Of a stretch of DNA of 64,000 nt, positions 1 through 11,418 are shown in pieces; position 1 is the stretch's first letter; every line of letters starts with the position of its first letter. The stretch covers positions 372,001 to 436,000 of the forward strand of contig JAGPYM010000015.1 in assembly GCA_020736575.1 (NCBI GenBank), read 5' to 3'. Source of the stretch: Thelonectria olida (taxonomy: Eukaryota > Ascomycota > Sordariomycetes > Hypocreales > Nectriaceae). A program made the position numbers and the translations under genes. The notes under the pieces are model-generated. The model did not search any database. It worked only from the letters and a program-made list of their open reading frames with translations, and had not been told where the DNA came from.

Positions 1-656
1 GCAGAGAGATGGATGTTGAAGGGGTTCAAGACACGGCCCCAGAGCGAGTCACTCTCGAGATGCATCAGAGTCTGTGGCTGGTTGGTCTTGCAGTAGAAGA
101 CGGCTCCCAGATTGCGAAGAATATCGACCATTTGGCTGTCCGTATCGTCCTTGACGATACTGCTGAAGCACCCCAATGAAGAGAATGTTCCTGCGATGGG
201 GATATGGTCCTTGATGCTGATAGGCACTCCATGTAGAGGGCCAACCGTCTCGCCCTTCTCAGCTAGATAAATATCCAGCTTCTTTGCCTGCTCCAAGGCG
301 TCGTCCATGAACCATTGGGTCAGGCAGCATGTGAGCTGATGTGCAATGATGGCTCGTTTAGAAAAAGCCGTGGTAACTGTGACGGCACTGTATTTGTGAC
401 TGGCAATTGCCTCAGCTAGGCCGACTGCGTCGTAGGTCTCTGTGATATGGACCTCTTCTGGCGTTAGGATTCCGCAGGTGCTCGGGATGTTCGAGACGTC
501 TATGGGAGGATTGTCGATGACTTCCTGAGGAAGGCGGCATTCGGATGGAATCTTTTGATCGAAAGCCAGGAGCAAAGCTGCACGCTTCTCTTCAAACTCC
601 GACGTACCCAATGGTACCGGTTTCGACTGGACTGTACGTGAAGGTTTGGAAGCCAT
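1..656 (-). CDS. Amidase (acetamidase/general amidase family), 3' part beyond the window
   Basis: Amidase-signature hydrolases cut carboxamides to acid plus ammonia with a Ser-cisSer-Lys triad. An uninterrupted frame of about 218 codons runs from the ATG at 656 to the left edge, so only the N-terminal portion is present. Around residue 130 it has the family core GVPISIKDH, whose lysine is the expected catalytic base, followed by the conserved GCFSS and CKTN-type segments. The N-terminal pattern (Pro-rich leader, then LTPEEVHITETYDA and an A-x-A-I-A-S helix) fits fungal acetamidase-like enzymes. The Ser-cisSer part lies outside the window. The start is the first in-frame ATG and gives a normal N-terminus. 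It is transcribed away from the MFS gene about 1 kb to the right, so amide uptake and hydrolysis could be linked, but this is only inferred. The substrate cannot be read from the sequence. Confidence 0.88.
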   Translation of the reverse strand, partial: MASKPSRTVQSKPVPLGTSEFEEKRAALLLAFDQKIPSECRLPQEVIDNPPIDVSNIPSTCGILTPEEVHITETYDAVGLAEAIASHKYSAVTVTTAFSKRAIIAHQLTCCLTQWFMDDALEQAKKLDIYLAEKGETVGPLHGVPISIKDHIPIAGTFSSLGCFSSIVKDDTDSQMVDILRNLGAVFYCKTNQPQTLMHLESDSLWGRVLNPFNIHLS

Positions 657-1695
657 CTTGAGAGAGCTTGGAAACTTTGCAATGACTATTCTAGGATAGA
701 TTGGTGATGGAAGGGGGGTAAAGGAATGAGAAGAAAAGGACAAGGGAAGATAAAAACTAATTGATGCGCATGCCTTGGATATGGTTGATGCTGCGGGGAT
801 GTCTCTAGTTCGACATCATGATTCGCGCAATTGCGAGTGCATTTGTCAGGACCGCGTTGGGCAAGGAAATAGAGATTCGAGAGCAGCTGATAGATAATCT
901 GATAGAGCTATCGTCAAGTCAGGCGTCGTATCGTGATCCCCTCCCGGGAGCGCAAATATCAGTGATTGGCTGTCAATGCCATGGCGAGACCGAGACCATT
1001 CTGTTCCTTGGCTATTCTCGGAACCTCGGAATTCACCTTCTCCAATGCAGGTTATCTAGACGACCGCAGGCACACTATCATATCCTCGGCCAAGTCCCCA
1101 TTGTCTCGGATACGCGATGCATATCGATGTCCCCTCATCAAAGGCGGGGGAGCTGGTGTCAATCCATGTTCGGACAGGCGTGTGACCCTTGCAAGCCCGA
1201 TTGCAATACTCTGGGATGCTCCAAAGTGACCAATCATATCTAATTGCGCAAGCCGCCACGATAATCATCCCTTATCAGGCATCTCGCATGCCAAGGTAAT
1301 CCACATCAAGTAACCCTATAGTGTTGCGCCCGCTTGTGATGGAGGGCTTCCCCATTGATTGAATTCGACTATGGTCGGATGTTTGGGTTTTGCACAGACA
1401 GAGATAGCTTAATTGCGAGTAGTTACCTGAAGACATGACTCTCCTCACTTTCCATGCCCTCTCTGGACAGGGTGAGCAGGGTCTTATCAGCCAGGCTAGT
1501 GCTTGAGTGTCACCTTGCACCCCGAATCACTTGACAAGCTGACATCATCGGCCAGTGAGAACAACAAAGATGGGAGACGAGTGTTTTATAAGAGGTGATA
1601 CAAGAACTCACTCTCCCCGACCATGGACTCTTGCCCACTCGTAATCGTCAATCATCCTCTTATTCACTCCCGGTCTACAAACAAACCGTGCCATC
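657..1695. other. Divergent intergenic region, amidase / MFS
   Basis: This 1.0 kb lies between two divergent starts and presumably holds both promoters. Short overlapping open frames on both strands (about 818-1270) show no family features and look like chance. A TATA-like TTTTATAAG sits at about 1583-1591, some 105 nt before the MFS start, followed by a pyrimidine-rich stretch. No other structure seen. Confidence 0.5.
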
Positions 1696-3612
1696 ATGTC
1701 TCTTGATTTAGAGACCACACCACATGGGGATGCCATCCCTGGGACGGTCCACCTCGTGGATCTGGATCACTCCATGCACGGTCGTCATGCGGGTAACAGT
1801 GGTGACATTGTGTTGGATCCATCGCCTTCCAACGACCCCAATGACCCCCTGAACTGGACTCCCCGTCGCAAGCTGCTCTCACTCATTTGCCAGAACCTGT
1901 GAGAAGTCAAAACAGTCAGATCTACACTTCAGTCCACGACTAACTTGCTTAGATACACCTGGTTCGCTGGAATATCTGTTTCGACAGTTTACTCGGTCCT
2001 TGTGCCTCTATCAACAGCGTCCGGCGTCTCTGTTGCCACGCTCAATGAAGGCACTGGTTACATGTTTCTTTTCCTCGGTTGGAGTCTGTTGTTCTGGCAA
2101 CCATTTTCTCTCAGATATGGCAAGCGGCTCACATATCTCATATCTGTTCTCGGAGCCATTGTCAGTGCATCTCTGTCCTTTGCACATGCTTAAGCAGAGG
2201 CTAACTTGTCGACTATAGGGCACGAGTATTTGGAGGTATGAGAATCTGGAGCGGGCACAAAAGGCTATTATGCTGACTGGTGTAAAGCGCATACGTGAAA
2301 AGCAACCCAGAATGGATCGCCAAGTGCATCATCCAAGGCTTCTTTATCTCTCCAATCGAGGCCTTGCCAGAGATATCCGTCACCGACATTGTACGCATAT
2401 TCCCTCGCACACTATCTGATGCCTACAAACGTTAATGATCAGTATAGTATTTCACCCACGAACGCGGTACCTACATGGGAATCTACGCCTTTACCTTGGC
2501 GGGTAGCAACTATTTTGCCCCTGTAATCTGCGGCTTCATTGCCGAGTATCAAGGATGGAGATGGGTGTTTTACTGGCCAGCCATTTTCTTGGCAGTGGTT
2601 TTCGTCTTCCTCGCAGTATTCATGGAAGAGACCAACTATAACCGCAAACTCACGCGAGCCACATCCACACAGGAGACTACCCTCCAATCCCAAACTGAAT
2701 CACTTGCGGATGAAAAAGCCCCAACGCCAGCCACGATGCCGCCGGTTGCAGAGCTTGGCGAGGTCTACGCGTCGCCCAAGACCTTTGTCCAGAGAATGTC
2801 CATCTGGCAGCCAAATCCAGGCCAAAACATGCTCCAGCGTGCGATTCGAAGTTTGAAGTTTCTCGGATGGCCCGTCATCTTCTATGCCGGATTCTCATAT
2901 GGTTCATACCTCATCTGGTTCAACGTACTCAACGCTACGGCTTCCATCATCCTGTCTGGTCCCCCCTACAACTTTGGCTCCTCTATGGTCGGGCTCAGCT
3001 ACCTGTCTTGCTGTATGGGAGTCATTATAGGGTCGTTTGTCTCTGGGAGACTGAGTGATTGGCTGACTATCAAACTCGCCCGTCGAAACAACGGCATCAT
3101 GGAGGCTGAACACCGACTATGGCCTTTCCTGAGTTGTGTCATCATGGTGCCGGGCTCCCTAATCCTCTGGGGCGTCGGCGCGCAACATGGAGTCCATTGG
3201 TTTGGCCTAGTTTTCGGCATGGGGTGCCTCGCTTTTACGTCGACAGTGGGTATTACCCTGAGCGTAAACTACTTGATTGACAGTTATCACGGCATCAGTG
3301 GTGATGCTATTGTCACTGTTATTCTGGTCCGAAATACCATGTCATTTGCTATCAGCTACGGGTAAGTTGTTGCTCTACCTTAACCGGATTTTAGTCATGT
3401 TGCAATCAGGACTAATATCGATCAACAGTATCACTCCATGGTTGACAAACTTGGGCTACCAGAACTGTTTCATTTCGGCTGCATTTGTTGGCATGGCTGC
3501 ATCCTCTGTCTTCTTCGTCATGATCAAATATGGGAAGACCCTGAGAGTTCGGAGCGCAAGCAAATATCAGAAACTCGTCAGCCTCGACACGGCCAAGTGG
3601 GAGAACAAGTAG
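1696..3612 (+). CDS. MFS transporter, drug:H+ antiporter-like (DHA1 type)
   Basis: Predicted plasma-membrane secondary transporter. I read six exons: 1696-1898, 1953-2160, 2219-2235, 2288-2390, 2448-3361 and 3429-3612, which sum to 1,629 nt (542 aa). The N-terminal NDPLNW motif before TM1 and the [22 protein letters not shown] stretch after the TM4 region are hallmarks of fungal DHA1-like carriers. A charged cytosolic loop (roughly residues 235-310) separates two six-helix halves. The C-terminal half carries a [12 protein letters not shown] MFS motif. Exon 3 is only 17 nt, and the intron before it uses an unusual GTCAGT donor. This splice model restores the expected sequence, but the micro-exon needs transcript support. 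It is divergent from the amidase. Substrate unknown; a small organic molecule or polyamine-like compound is possible. Confidence 0.88.
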
Positions 3613-6515
3613 GCAGGAGAATTGTGGAGTGGCCGACACTAGACTTCAATTCGTAGTAAAAAGTTGATCAAGGCTGGTACGACAGGGTAAGAAGCACCAA
3701 GCTCAAGTAAGTGAATAGAGTGACTAAAACATTTGGATGTCTCTAAACTCCCCCCCAAAAAAACCCAGTTCTTATGTCAACGGTGCAAGACGACGCCGCA
3801 CTCATGATGGATTCTTGAGCACGTTCTTCTCAAACTATGGCCAACAATTTTGTACAGACCATGCGGCCGGCCGGTGAAGAAGCTCTCCGGTCTGGCAAAT
3901 ACCCTGTAGACCGTCGGCAGAAATCATGAGCCTTTGATCCAGATGACCGACCGTCTTTCTTTTGTCATCGCCACTGACACGACCTTGTGTCGGGGCGATG
4001 GAATGGACATCCAATCGTGGCCCTGAACGATGATGTGCGGGAGAAAACCCAGACTGTTCCCAGAGTCTGTGGCGTGATGGCGAAGTGTTGAGGTGACGAG
4101 CTCCCAGTGCGAGCGTGGCACATGAGGTGATTTGCTTGATTAGACCCTGAGCCACGAGAGGTCCAATTAAAGGTGCACTCCTCCGTACATCAGAAAGGCC
4201 GGGAACAGGCCCAAATTCGGGCCTCTTTGACCGTCGGGAAAGAACAGGCACTCCAGGCGTCTGAAGGAGTGTAGGCCCCTTAAATAGATTCCTCGCAGCT
4301 CAGGGTTCAATCAAGCAAGTCACTCAATGTACCACTTCGTAATGCAAGTAAACTCAACAGTTCTGCCAGTCTTCGCCCGTACGCTTCGTCTCGATGCTCA
4401 GGATGGGTCAGCTCATGAAGGGCGTAAAGTCGGTGTGGTTGATGGAGAGGTTTGGCAGTTTTTGGATGGCAGAGTATATCATCGCGCTCTCGGGGCCATG
4501 TCTTCAAAGGCGAATAATGCACGGCGCAGTTTCAAGAGGCTTCAGGGTGGCCTTTGCGTTCGCAGTTCTGACCTCGTCCAAGATGTCGGCCAATGTTCCG
4601 ATCGGTGGCAGTTGTCCCAGGTTCTGGCGCTCTCTGTTCGAATTGGATCGCTAGCTGTACAGTACAGGTTAGAAGTGACCAATTGAACTGAGCTTGTGTC
4701 TCATTTGCTCACTTTCTCCTGGGGCATCCTGATGCCAAACCCCACCGCATTTTTTCGAATGAGCTCAACCTTGTATTCTAGCTATCCGGCGGCCGGTCGA
4801 TCCCCATCGAGCGACTGATGATCTATAATGTTCTCAAGGCGCAAGACAGCGAGTCTCTACCTCGGGCCCGACCCCCCGCAGCGTAGTCGCGTGTGCTCCA
4901 CTGACTCGCGGACAAGTTGCTTCATAACTGAGCGTTTCTCGCGAAATCGAAAGCGCATGTTTCGTCGGAGTCGGTCAGGGTCGGGATCGGGATCAGGCGC
5001 ATTCGCGATGATTGTTAATCGCTCGTCATCGGGGCGAGGGAAGGGGCCGGTTGCGTTTTCGGTTGGGTATTGTGGCGGAAGCGCAGATTGAAGCTGACTC
5101 TTGAGGAAAATCGGGTGCACCGAGAATCCAGTTGCCTATGTTATCATCCTGGCATTCATAATCCGCGAGTAACGGCTAGGCTGTCGTAGTGTGGAGCAAG
5201 ACGGCTCGAAGGAGAGAAACCTCTCGCCAAGATGCCTCTGATGTCAGTGTTTGGAGATGTTCTATCGATCAGGCGAAGGAGCGCGTGCCGCTGGATGTTG
5301 GATGTGGCTGGAACATGGGACGGCACGGTGGCTGGAACATTGTGGCTGAATGCGGTGACTGCTCCGCCAATACCGTTGGGGATTAGGGCTTTCTGTCCTG
5401 CGCCAACCTCGCTCTAGCATTCACATCAACCGACTCTCTTCCAGGTTTCCAGGGCGGGATAGCAACCATGGCTCCCATGAATTTCCCAAAGGAGGACGAC
5501 ATAAACATGGAATCGGAGCCCGAAACGTCGCCTCCGTAGGTGCCGGCGCCTGGCAAAGCAACTCTGCCAGCGCTTTTATCTTCAGCCAAACCAACGTCGT
5601 CACATGTTGCTTCAGGGCCGGTTCCAAGCCGTCATCGTCCGCTCCGATGCCGACAAATCGAGATTATGCCCGCCCTGATCCAGCGACGGGACCCCGACGG
5701 TTCATCCCGGTTTCTCGCAAGATATTACCCCGGTGCCAGGGCTCGTCCAGGTGCCGCTCGTCCTCCACCGCACCGGCCCGGAAGGGAAGGTGAGGAGGAT
5801 CCGGATGACTAGCGGGTGGTAAAGTCGCCGTATAAGATTGTATGAGATCCAAGTCTCAAAGGTGGTCGGTGGGCTACTATCTGGAGACAACAAGTACAAA
5901 CCATGAGGACGTATAGATGCCCCGATGAAGCACATGCAAGAACCCACGCGGGCCATGGCTTGGTGCCAGATTACCGGACTATTGTTCGGTAGATGCCGGC
6001 TGACGGCTTACATGAGCATCAGTGTTCGCGAAGATAATGTTGAGGAAATTGAAGGCAAGATCGGTCTCTCACCTTTGCCAGCGACCACTACGTACTCAAC
6101 TTCCAGACATTTTAATTTGTAGCCTATCTAGCCATTGTGCCGAGACCATTCTCCATCGTTCTTTGTCTCGGCACATGCCTCTCGTCTAAACGCCACGGCA
6201 TCCCCTTGCGGTTAACTCATATGCAGTCCATGTGCTGTTGGTTCTGTCCAAACTTGCATGAGCCAATTACCATGCAGAAAATCACGAGTTCGGCATGATA
6301 TCGAGGGCCTGGAATGCATGTGGCAGTTCACTAACAGAGGTGATTCGCCCATCCCTGCTCTCGGCTGAATGCAACCGCCCACGGAGGATGATGTGATGTC
6401 CACCCTTTAAAATCCTGCCCCTCTTTACACATTCTTTCTGCATGCTGAGACCTTTTCCCTTGCTTGTTTCCTTTGATCGCCATTGCATTATTTTGTGACA
6501 GCTCTCCCCTCAACT
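3613..6515. other. Gene-poor interval, no supported gene
   Basis: About 2.9 kb with only short, overlapping, low-quality frames on both strands (for example around 3835-4250, 4327-4686 and 4828-5120). None has a recognisable domain, a signal peptide or a convincing exon chain. A GC-rich stretch at 4,950-5,090 contains repeated CGGGATCGGGATCAGG-like units. A short MAPMNFPKEDD-like start near 5468 stops after about 23 codons. A TTTAAAA element near 6406-6412 lies about 105 nt upstream of the next gene and could be its core promoter. Confidence 0.5.
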
Positions 6516-8035
6516 ATGACGGGACACTCGCCCAAGTCCAACCCTAGTCCGCCTCCCGTCGAGGAACGGGCCGGACCTACCGAAGTTGATGATGACAACG
6601 ACTCTACGTTCGATGAGGTAAGCAGCATTATCATGATATGCGTAGACAAGAGCTTACGGACAATCGACGCGTCTAGGTGTCTGCCATGAGCGACACAACG
6701 TCTCTCGCATCGAGTATTCTCAAGTACCGCGTGGAGAATGGTCGCACGTATCATGCCTACAAAGCAGGATGTGAGAATGGCGTATCACCTACTACTGATG
6801 GTAATTATAGCTAACTTGATGTCCCTAAATAGCGTACATTCTGCCAAATGATGATGTCTACACTCCCTTGCCCAGTCTTGAATCTACAAGTGCTGACCGG
6901 TAAACTATAGATAGAAAATGATCGACTCGGTAATGAAATGAAACATGAACCTGGTGTGCCACGTCTGCGCAGTTCAGCTAACCAGCCTCAGATCAACAGC
7001 ACCACCTCGCTCTACTCACGCTCAATCACTCTCTGTTCAACGCGCCCGTAGGAAAAGACAAGCCGCTACACCGCGTTCTCGATGCTGGATGTGGAACGGG
7101 AATCTGGTCAATGGACTTTGGTATGTTCCAATGCCATCGAAATGATAGCGTCAGCCTCTAACAACACTAGCCGATGAGCATCCAGAGACGGAGGTGATTA
7201 CCCATTATTTGTTGATACTACACCTCGTTGCTAACATGTTCAAGGTCGTTGGAGTCGACTTGAGCCCCATTCAACCGACGTTGTATGATTAAGACTCACA
7301 CAAGTATCAGATGTCGACTGCTAATAGACATGCCAGTGTCCCACCCAACGTGTCATTCTTTGTCGACGATCTCGAGGCGGAATGGGCCTACAGCAGCCCT
7401 TTCGACTTTGTTTACCTGCGTGCAATGACAGGGTCTATTCGTGACTGGCCGAAGCTGTTCCGTCAGGCTCTTGAGTAAGATCGAGCCAGCTGCGATGTGT
7501 ATCATGAAATACGATATTCTAACTCTCACCAGTAACCTCTCTCCCGGCGGGTACATCGAGCTCATGGACCCCATCTATCCCGTAACTAGTGACGATGGAA
7601 CCGTCCCCAAGGATTCGGCCGTTTACAAGTGGAGCAACTTGATGAACGAGGCAGCTACCAAGATGGGGAGTGCCCTCGATTCTGGCTTGCGTTACAAGGA
7701 CCAGCTCGTGGAAGCCGGATTCGTGAATGTCGTGGAAACGCCATATAAGTGGCCCATGAACTCCTGGCCACGAGATAAGAAGATCAAGGAACTGGGCGCA
7801 TGGGGCAACGTCAACCTCGTCGGAGGAGTCCAGGGCCTCAGCTTGGCTCTGTTTACGCATGTGTTGGGATGGAACACGGATGAGCTCGAGGTCTTTCTTG
7901 CCAACGTCCGGAAGGACCTGAGCAATAAAAAACTGCATGGATATTGGAGGGTGTGAGTATCGACATTGTCTTGTTTTAGGAGAACTTCAACTAACGTGAT
8001 GTAGCAACGTTGTCTACGCACAAAAGCCTGAGTGA
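6516..8035 (+). CDS. LaeA-like SAM-dependent methyltransferase
   Basis: Class I methyltransferase of the fungal LaeA/UMTA-like family; members range from global regulators of secondary metabolism to enzymes acting on small molecules. The gene is split by many short introns. Exons include 6516-6617, 6677-6770 and one from 6833, then further pieces joined at about 6921, 6989, 7121, 7171 and 7245. An acidic disordered N-terminus precedes SILKYRVENGRTYHAYKAG and YILPNDD, a typical family opening. The SAM-binding motif I reads LDAGCGTGIWSMDFA, followed by EVVGVDLSPIQPT, FFVDDLEAEW and FDFVYLRAMTGSI, then LSPGGYIELMDPIYP (post-motif III). The last exon ends VVYAQKPE with the stop at 8033-8035. It lies before the purine permease in the same direction, with no evident functional link. 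Being distinct from canonical LaeA, it is better treated as one of the many paralogues. Confidence 0.88.
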
Positions 8036-8973
8036 TGGGCCGGGTGCATATTGTTGCCGAGTGTCACTTGATACGTAGATTTATACGTCTTCTTGATAGT
8101 AGGTACTTTTGAGGGCACACCATATCATACATATCTTAACACGAATCGATTTTGCCGATACAACTACGAAATAGGCTTATGCCGAAGCTACTTAACTCAA
8201 TGCAACCACTACGAAGTAAGCATATGGTAGGCCATGTGGAGAATATTGGCCGCTGATTAAGCCCTGTCATTCAGGTAAATACAGAGATAATAGAGACACC
8301 AGACTATTGCAGCCGCCGATGACCACGGCGATGACCGACAGAATCAAATACGTGCAGGGTCTCCAGAATTCTAGATGCGTCATGCACGCGACCAAGCACC
8401 ACAGAACATGTCCGAATCGATACTAATCTAGCCGAAACCATACAGCTAACAAAAGTCTATCGGAATGATATCCTAGAACAGGAGGTCTGGAGAAAAGAGG
8501 GCAGGCCGTGGAAGAAAGACCCCATCGTCCTTATTGGGCAGTCCCTTCAGCATCGGGAGACTGCTACGCAACCTGAACAAATGTTCTACAGTATCTGCGG
8601 TGCGAACATGGAGAAGCATGTCACTTAACACGGTTTCACTCGACCATGGAAGAGATGACCTTCCCATTGTGGAATAGTGGACGGAACACGGCATGGTATC
8701 GCTCGAGCAGGGGATCTTCGTCCTAGCGTATCCCTGGCTGTTCTGAGATAGTCCGGATATTCGGATCACCACGAGAGACACAGCTCGACGAACTGGCCAA
8801 TTGTAGCCACAAATGGGTCTCTAGTCGCCGAGGTATGGCCTCTCTTATCGCCGCTGGTTGTACAAGACGCGTATACATATACCATTTGACCACCCATATT
8901 ATGCAGCCAGGATAGCCGACCATTCGATGTATACCTAGTTCAACACGAAGTATCCAGACTCGGCGAGTTCACC
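8036..8973. other. Intergenic, no gene seen
   Basis: About 0.9 kb between the methyltransferase and the permease. It is fairly AT-rich, with short frames on the minus strand (8473-8923) that show no family features. It presumably holds the methyltransferase 3' end and the permease promoter. Confidence 0.45.
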
Positions 8974-10646
8974 ATGTCTCAATCTGAGAAGAACGACCTC
9001 GAAGCCGGCAAATCCTTGGAAGCCCCCTCCCCACAACCAGACGTCGATCATGGACAAGTCACCGAGGTCAAGCAAGTCCATGACATCCAGAACCGCTTCG
9101 CGATCCTGCGGGCCCTACATAATGGTGAAGCATGGATGGATCGGACGCTTGGAGTCGAGACGCAGGGCATCGACCGGATTCCAGAGGAGCAAAAACAGCC
9201 GCCGTCCATCTGGAACATCTTTTTGATGTGGTGGTCCCTCAACGTCCATGTTGGGGTCTTGCCTCTAGGACTCTTGGGGCCCGAGTTTGGCCTGTCCTTG
9301 AGACAATCTATAGCGGCTTCAGTCACTGGTATAGTCTTGGGTGCTATGACGACTTCGTATACTGGAACGTTGGGACCAAAGGTATGTCTCTACGACTGCT
9401 ATGCTGACTCTTGCTGACGAGTATGTGTAGCTTGGTATGAGACAAATCGCGACGTCTCGTTACTCATTCGGCTTCTGGGGAGCCAAGCTCTGCAGTATCC
9501 TCAACATTGTCGTCGGAGGCGGCTTTGCCGTTGTCAATTATGTCGTTGTGGGTCAGATTCTGAGTGCAGTGTCCGACTATACCATGAGCATCACGGTTGG
9601 CATCATCATCATTGCCATCGTCTCCTACATCGTGTCTGTTTTTGGCTTCAAGCTCATCCATACGTTTGAAAAGTACTCTTGGATCTATACCTTCATTCTT
9701 CTTTGCGTCCTCATCGGCCAAGCTGCTCCTCACGTAGATGCAAGCCTCCCGGGATCAGACGGCAGCTCGGGTCTCATCTATGCCGGGACATTCCTCACAA
9801 TTCTCGCCATCAACTTCTGTAAGTGTTCGATCGCTGTCGAGCCCCGCATCTAGACTAATCGCGCCTTTCCCAGCAAATGCCTCCGGATGGTGTTCTATTG
9901 CTGCCGACTATTACTGCAACTTCCCCGCCGATACACCCGCTTGGAAGACGTTTCTCCTGACCTTCTTTGGCATCGTCATTCCAACAACCTTCTCTGTGAC
10001 CATCGGTAGCTGCCTCGGCAACGCCGCCGTCACCGCTGCCTATCCCCCATATGCCGACGCCTACGACAACCACGGACTCGGCGGCCTCATCAGGCAGGTC
10101 TACCACCCAGAAGGCTGGTCCAAGTTCTGCCTGGTGCTCCTGACTTTCTCGGTTCTCGGCAACAACATTGCCATTAACTACTCTTCTGGACTCAGCATCC
10201 AGCTTTTGGGCCATTACTTCCACGCCGTCCCTCGATTCATTTGGTCTCTCGCCTTCGCCATTGTTATTGCCGTTCTTGCCATCGCAGGCCAAGAAAACCT
10301 CTCCGCTGTTGTGAATGACTTTGTCTCTCTCCTCGGGTATTGGACGGTCAGTTTCACCTTTGTTCTATTCATCGAGGACCGCGTGTTCCGCCGCCGCACT
10401 GGGTACGACTTGAAGGCTTGGGATCAGCCGAGTCAACTGCCGTGGGGTGTGGCGGCTGTGACGGCGCTGTTGGCAGGATATTGTGCCGGCGGAGTGCCTG
10501 GTATGAGCCAGACGTGGTATATCGGCCCCATTGCTGCAAAGTTTGGAGGAGATGGCGGTGATGTAGGCATCTTCATGAGCGGCGCTATCACTGCAGTGGT
10601 GTATCCTATTGGAAGGTATGTGGAAAAGGGGTACATTGGAAGATAG
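8974..10646 (+). CDS. NCS1 purine-cytosine permease (Fcy2/FcyB type)
   Basis: Proton-coupled importer of cytosine and purines at the plasma membrane (nucleobase:cation symporter-1 family). Three exons, 8974-9381, 9431-9818 and 9874-10646, sum to 1,569 nt (522 aa), close to the usual 500-530. The cytosolic N-tail contains LGVETQGIDRIPEEQ, and TM1 follows with WNIFLMWWSLNVHVGVLPLGLLGP. Later landmarks are GMRQIATSRYSFGFWGAK, the SANASGWCSIAADYYCNFP segment (TM6 region), NAAVTAAYPPYADAYDNHG and FIEDRVFRRRTGYDLKAWD between TM10 and TM11. All are diagnostic of the fungal Fcy branch rather than the Fur branch. The introns have standard GTATGT/GTAAGT donors. The neighbours are unrelated, so it is probably a stand-alone uptake gene. 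Exact substrate preference is not readable. Confidence 0.93.
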
Positions 10647-11418
10647 GGTGCTTATAGAGAATGCATTTATGTACCTTCATATTTCATTGAGTTCGCCAGG
10701 CGAAGATTCTGAGGCGTTAATTTCACGATGAGAACGTTCGAGCCCAGAACATCTTCGCCCAAGATGGCCTCAAAATAAAAAATAGTATTCACCAGTTACA
10801 GCTTGTTTGTATTTGCTCCCGTATAGTACCCGCTCATGTCATCTCCGGCGGACAGCTGGAGTCTCTTCTTTTTTGTCTGATTTGTGAAGCTATAGGTTAG
10901 GAAGGTCAGCAGCTACGATATGCCCCCAAACTTGTGATAGAAGCAAACCCTATGACTGATAGCTCGATCAGCCAGGGAGCATGCGACTATGAAAACGGTT
11001 CCTGGCTTGGACTTTCTTTAATTATCCATGTCTAGTGGCCTGGCATGGCACCTGATGTGAAGAGATTCGTTCAAGGCTACCGGCTTGCATAGAACGTGGG
11101 TGCACAGAAGACAAGACACATCCGTAATCTATTATCATTGCGCACATTTGTCAGAAATAGCGAGAGAGTGACACTGAAGAGACCCAACCAAGACAATGAG
11201 GATGAAATTTCCAAAAAAAAGAAAAACAAAAAAAGAAAAAGAGAAAAGGCCCATGAGACGTGCGGAACACTTCTCTACCAAGTCTCTGGCATATCAACGG
11301 AACTGAGTCTCGGCGGAGCGCTGGCTAACACTTTCTGATCTTCAAGTTGGAGTCGTCGAATAAGAGGTTAAAATAATTAATAATATTCTATGCTTAAGCT
11401 CCATTTGTTCAACAAGCA
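10647..11418. other. Intergenic with an A-rich tract
   Basis: About 0.8 kb. An A/AAAAAG-rich simple tract lies at about 11,211-11,245. The rest is moderately AT-rich and carries the 3' flanks of the permease (+) and the following minus-strand gene. No gene seen. Confidence 0.5.

Noticed and set aside
818..1270. Overlapping open frames on both strands between amidase and MFS gene
   Set aside because: No domain, signal peptide or exon chain; several frames overlap with equal length, as expected of chance frames in a promoter region.
3835..5120. Several 65- to 138-codon frames in the 3.6-6.5 kb gap
   Set aside because: Overlap on both strands without conserved motifs; composition not coding-like.
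8473..8923. Minus-strand frames of about 102 and 66 codons before the purine permease
   Set aside because: No recognisable features; they lie in the expected promoter and leader region.
6516..10646. Methyltransferase and purine permease as part of a secondary-metabolite cluster
   Set aside because: No synthase, P450 or tailoring genes nearby; the LaeA-like family has many paralogues outside clusters.
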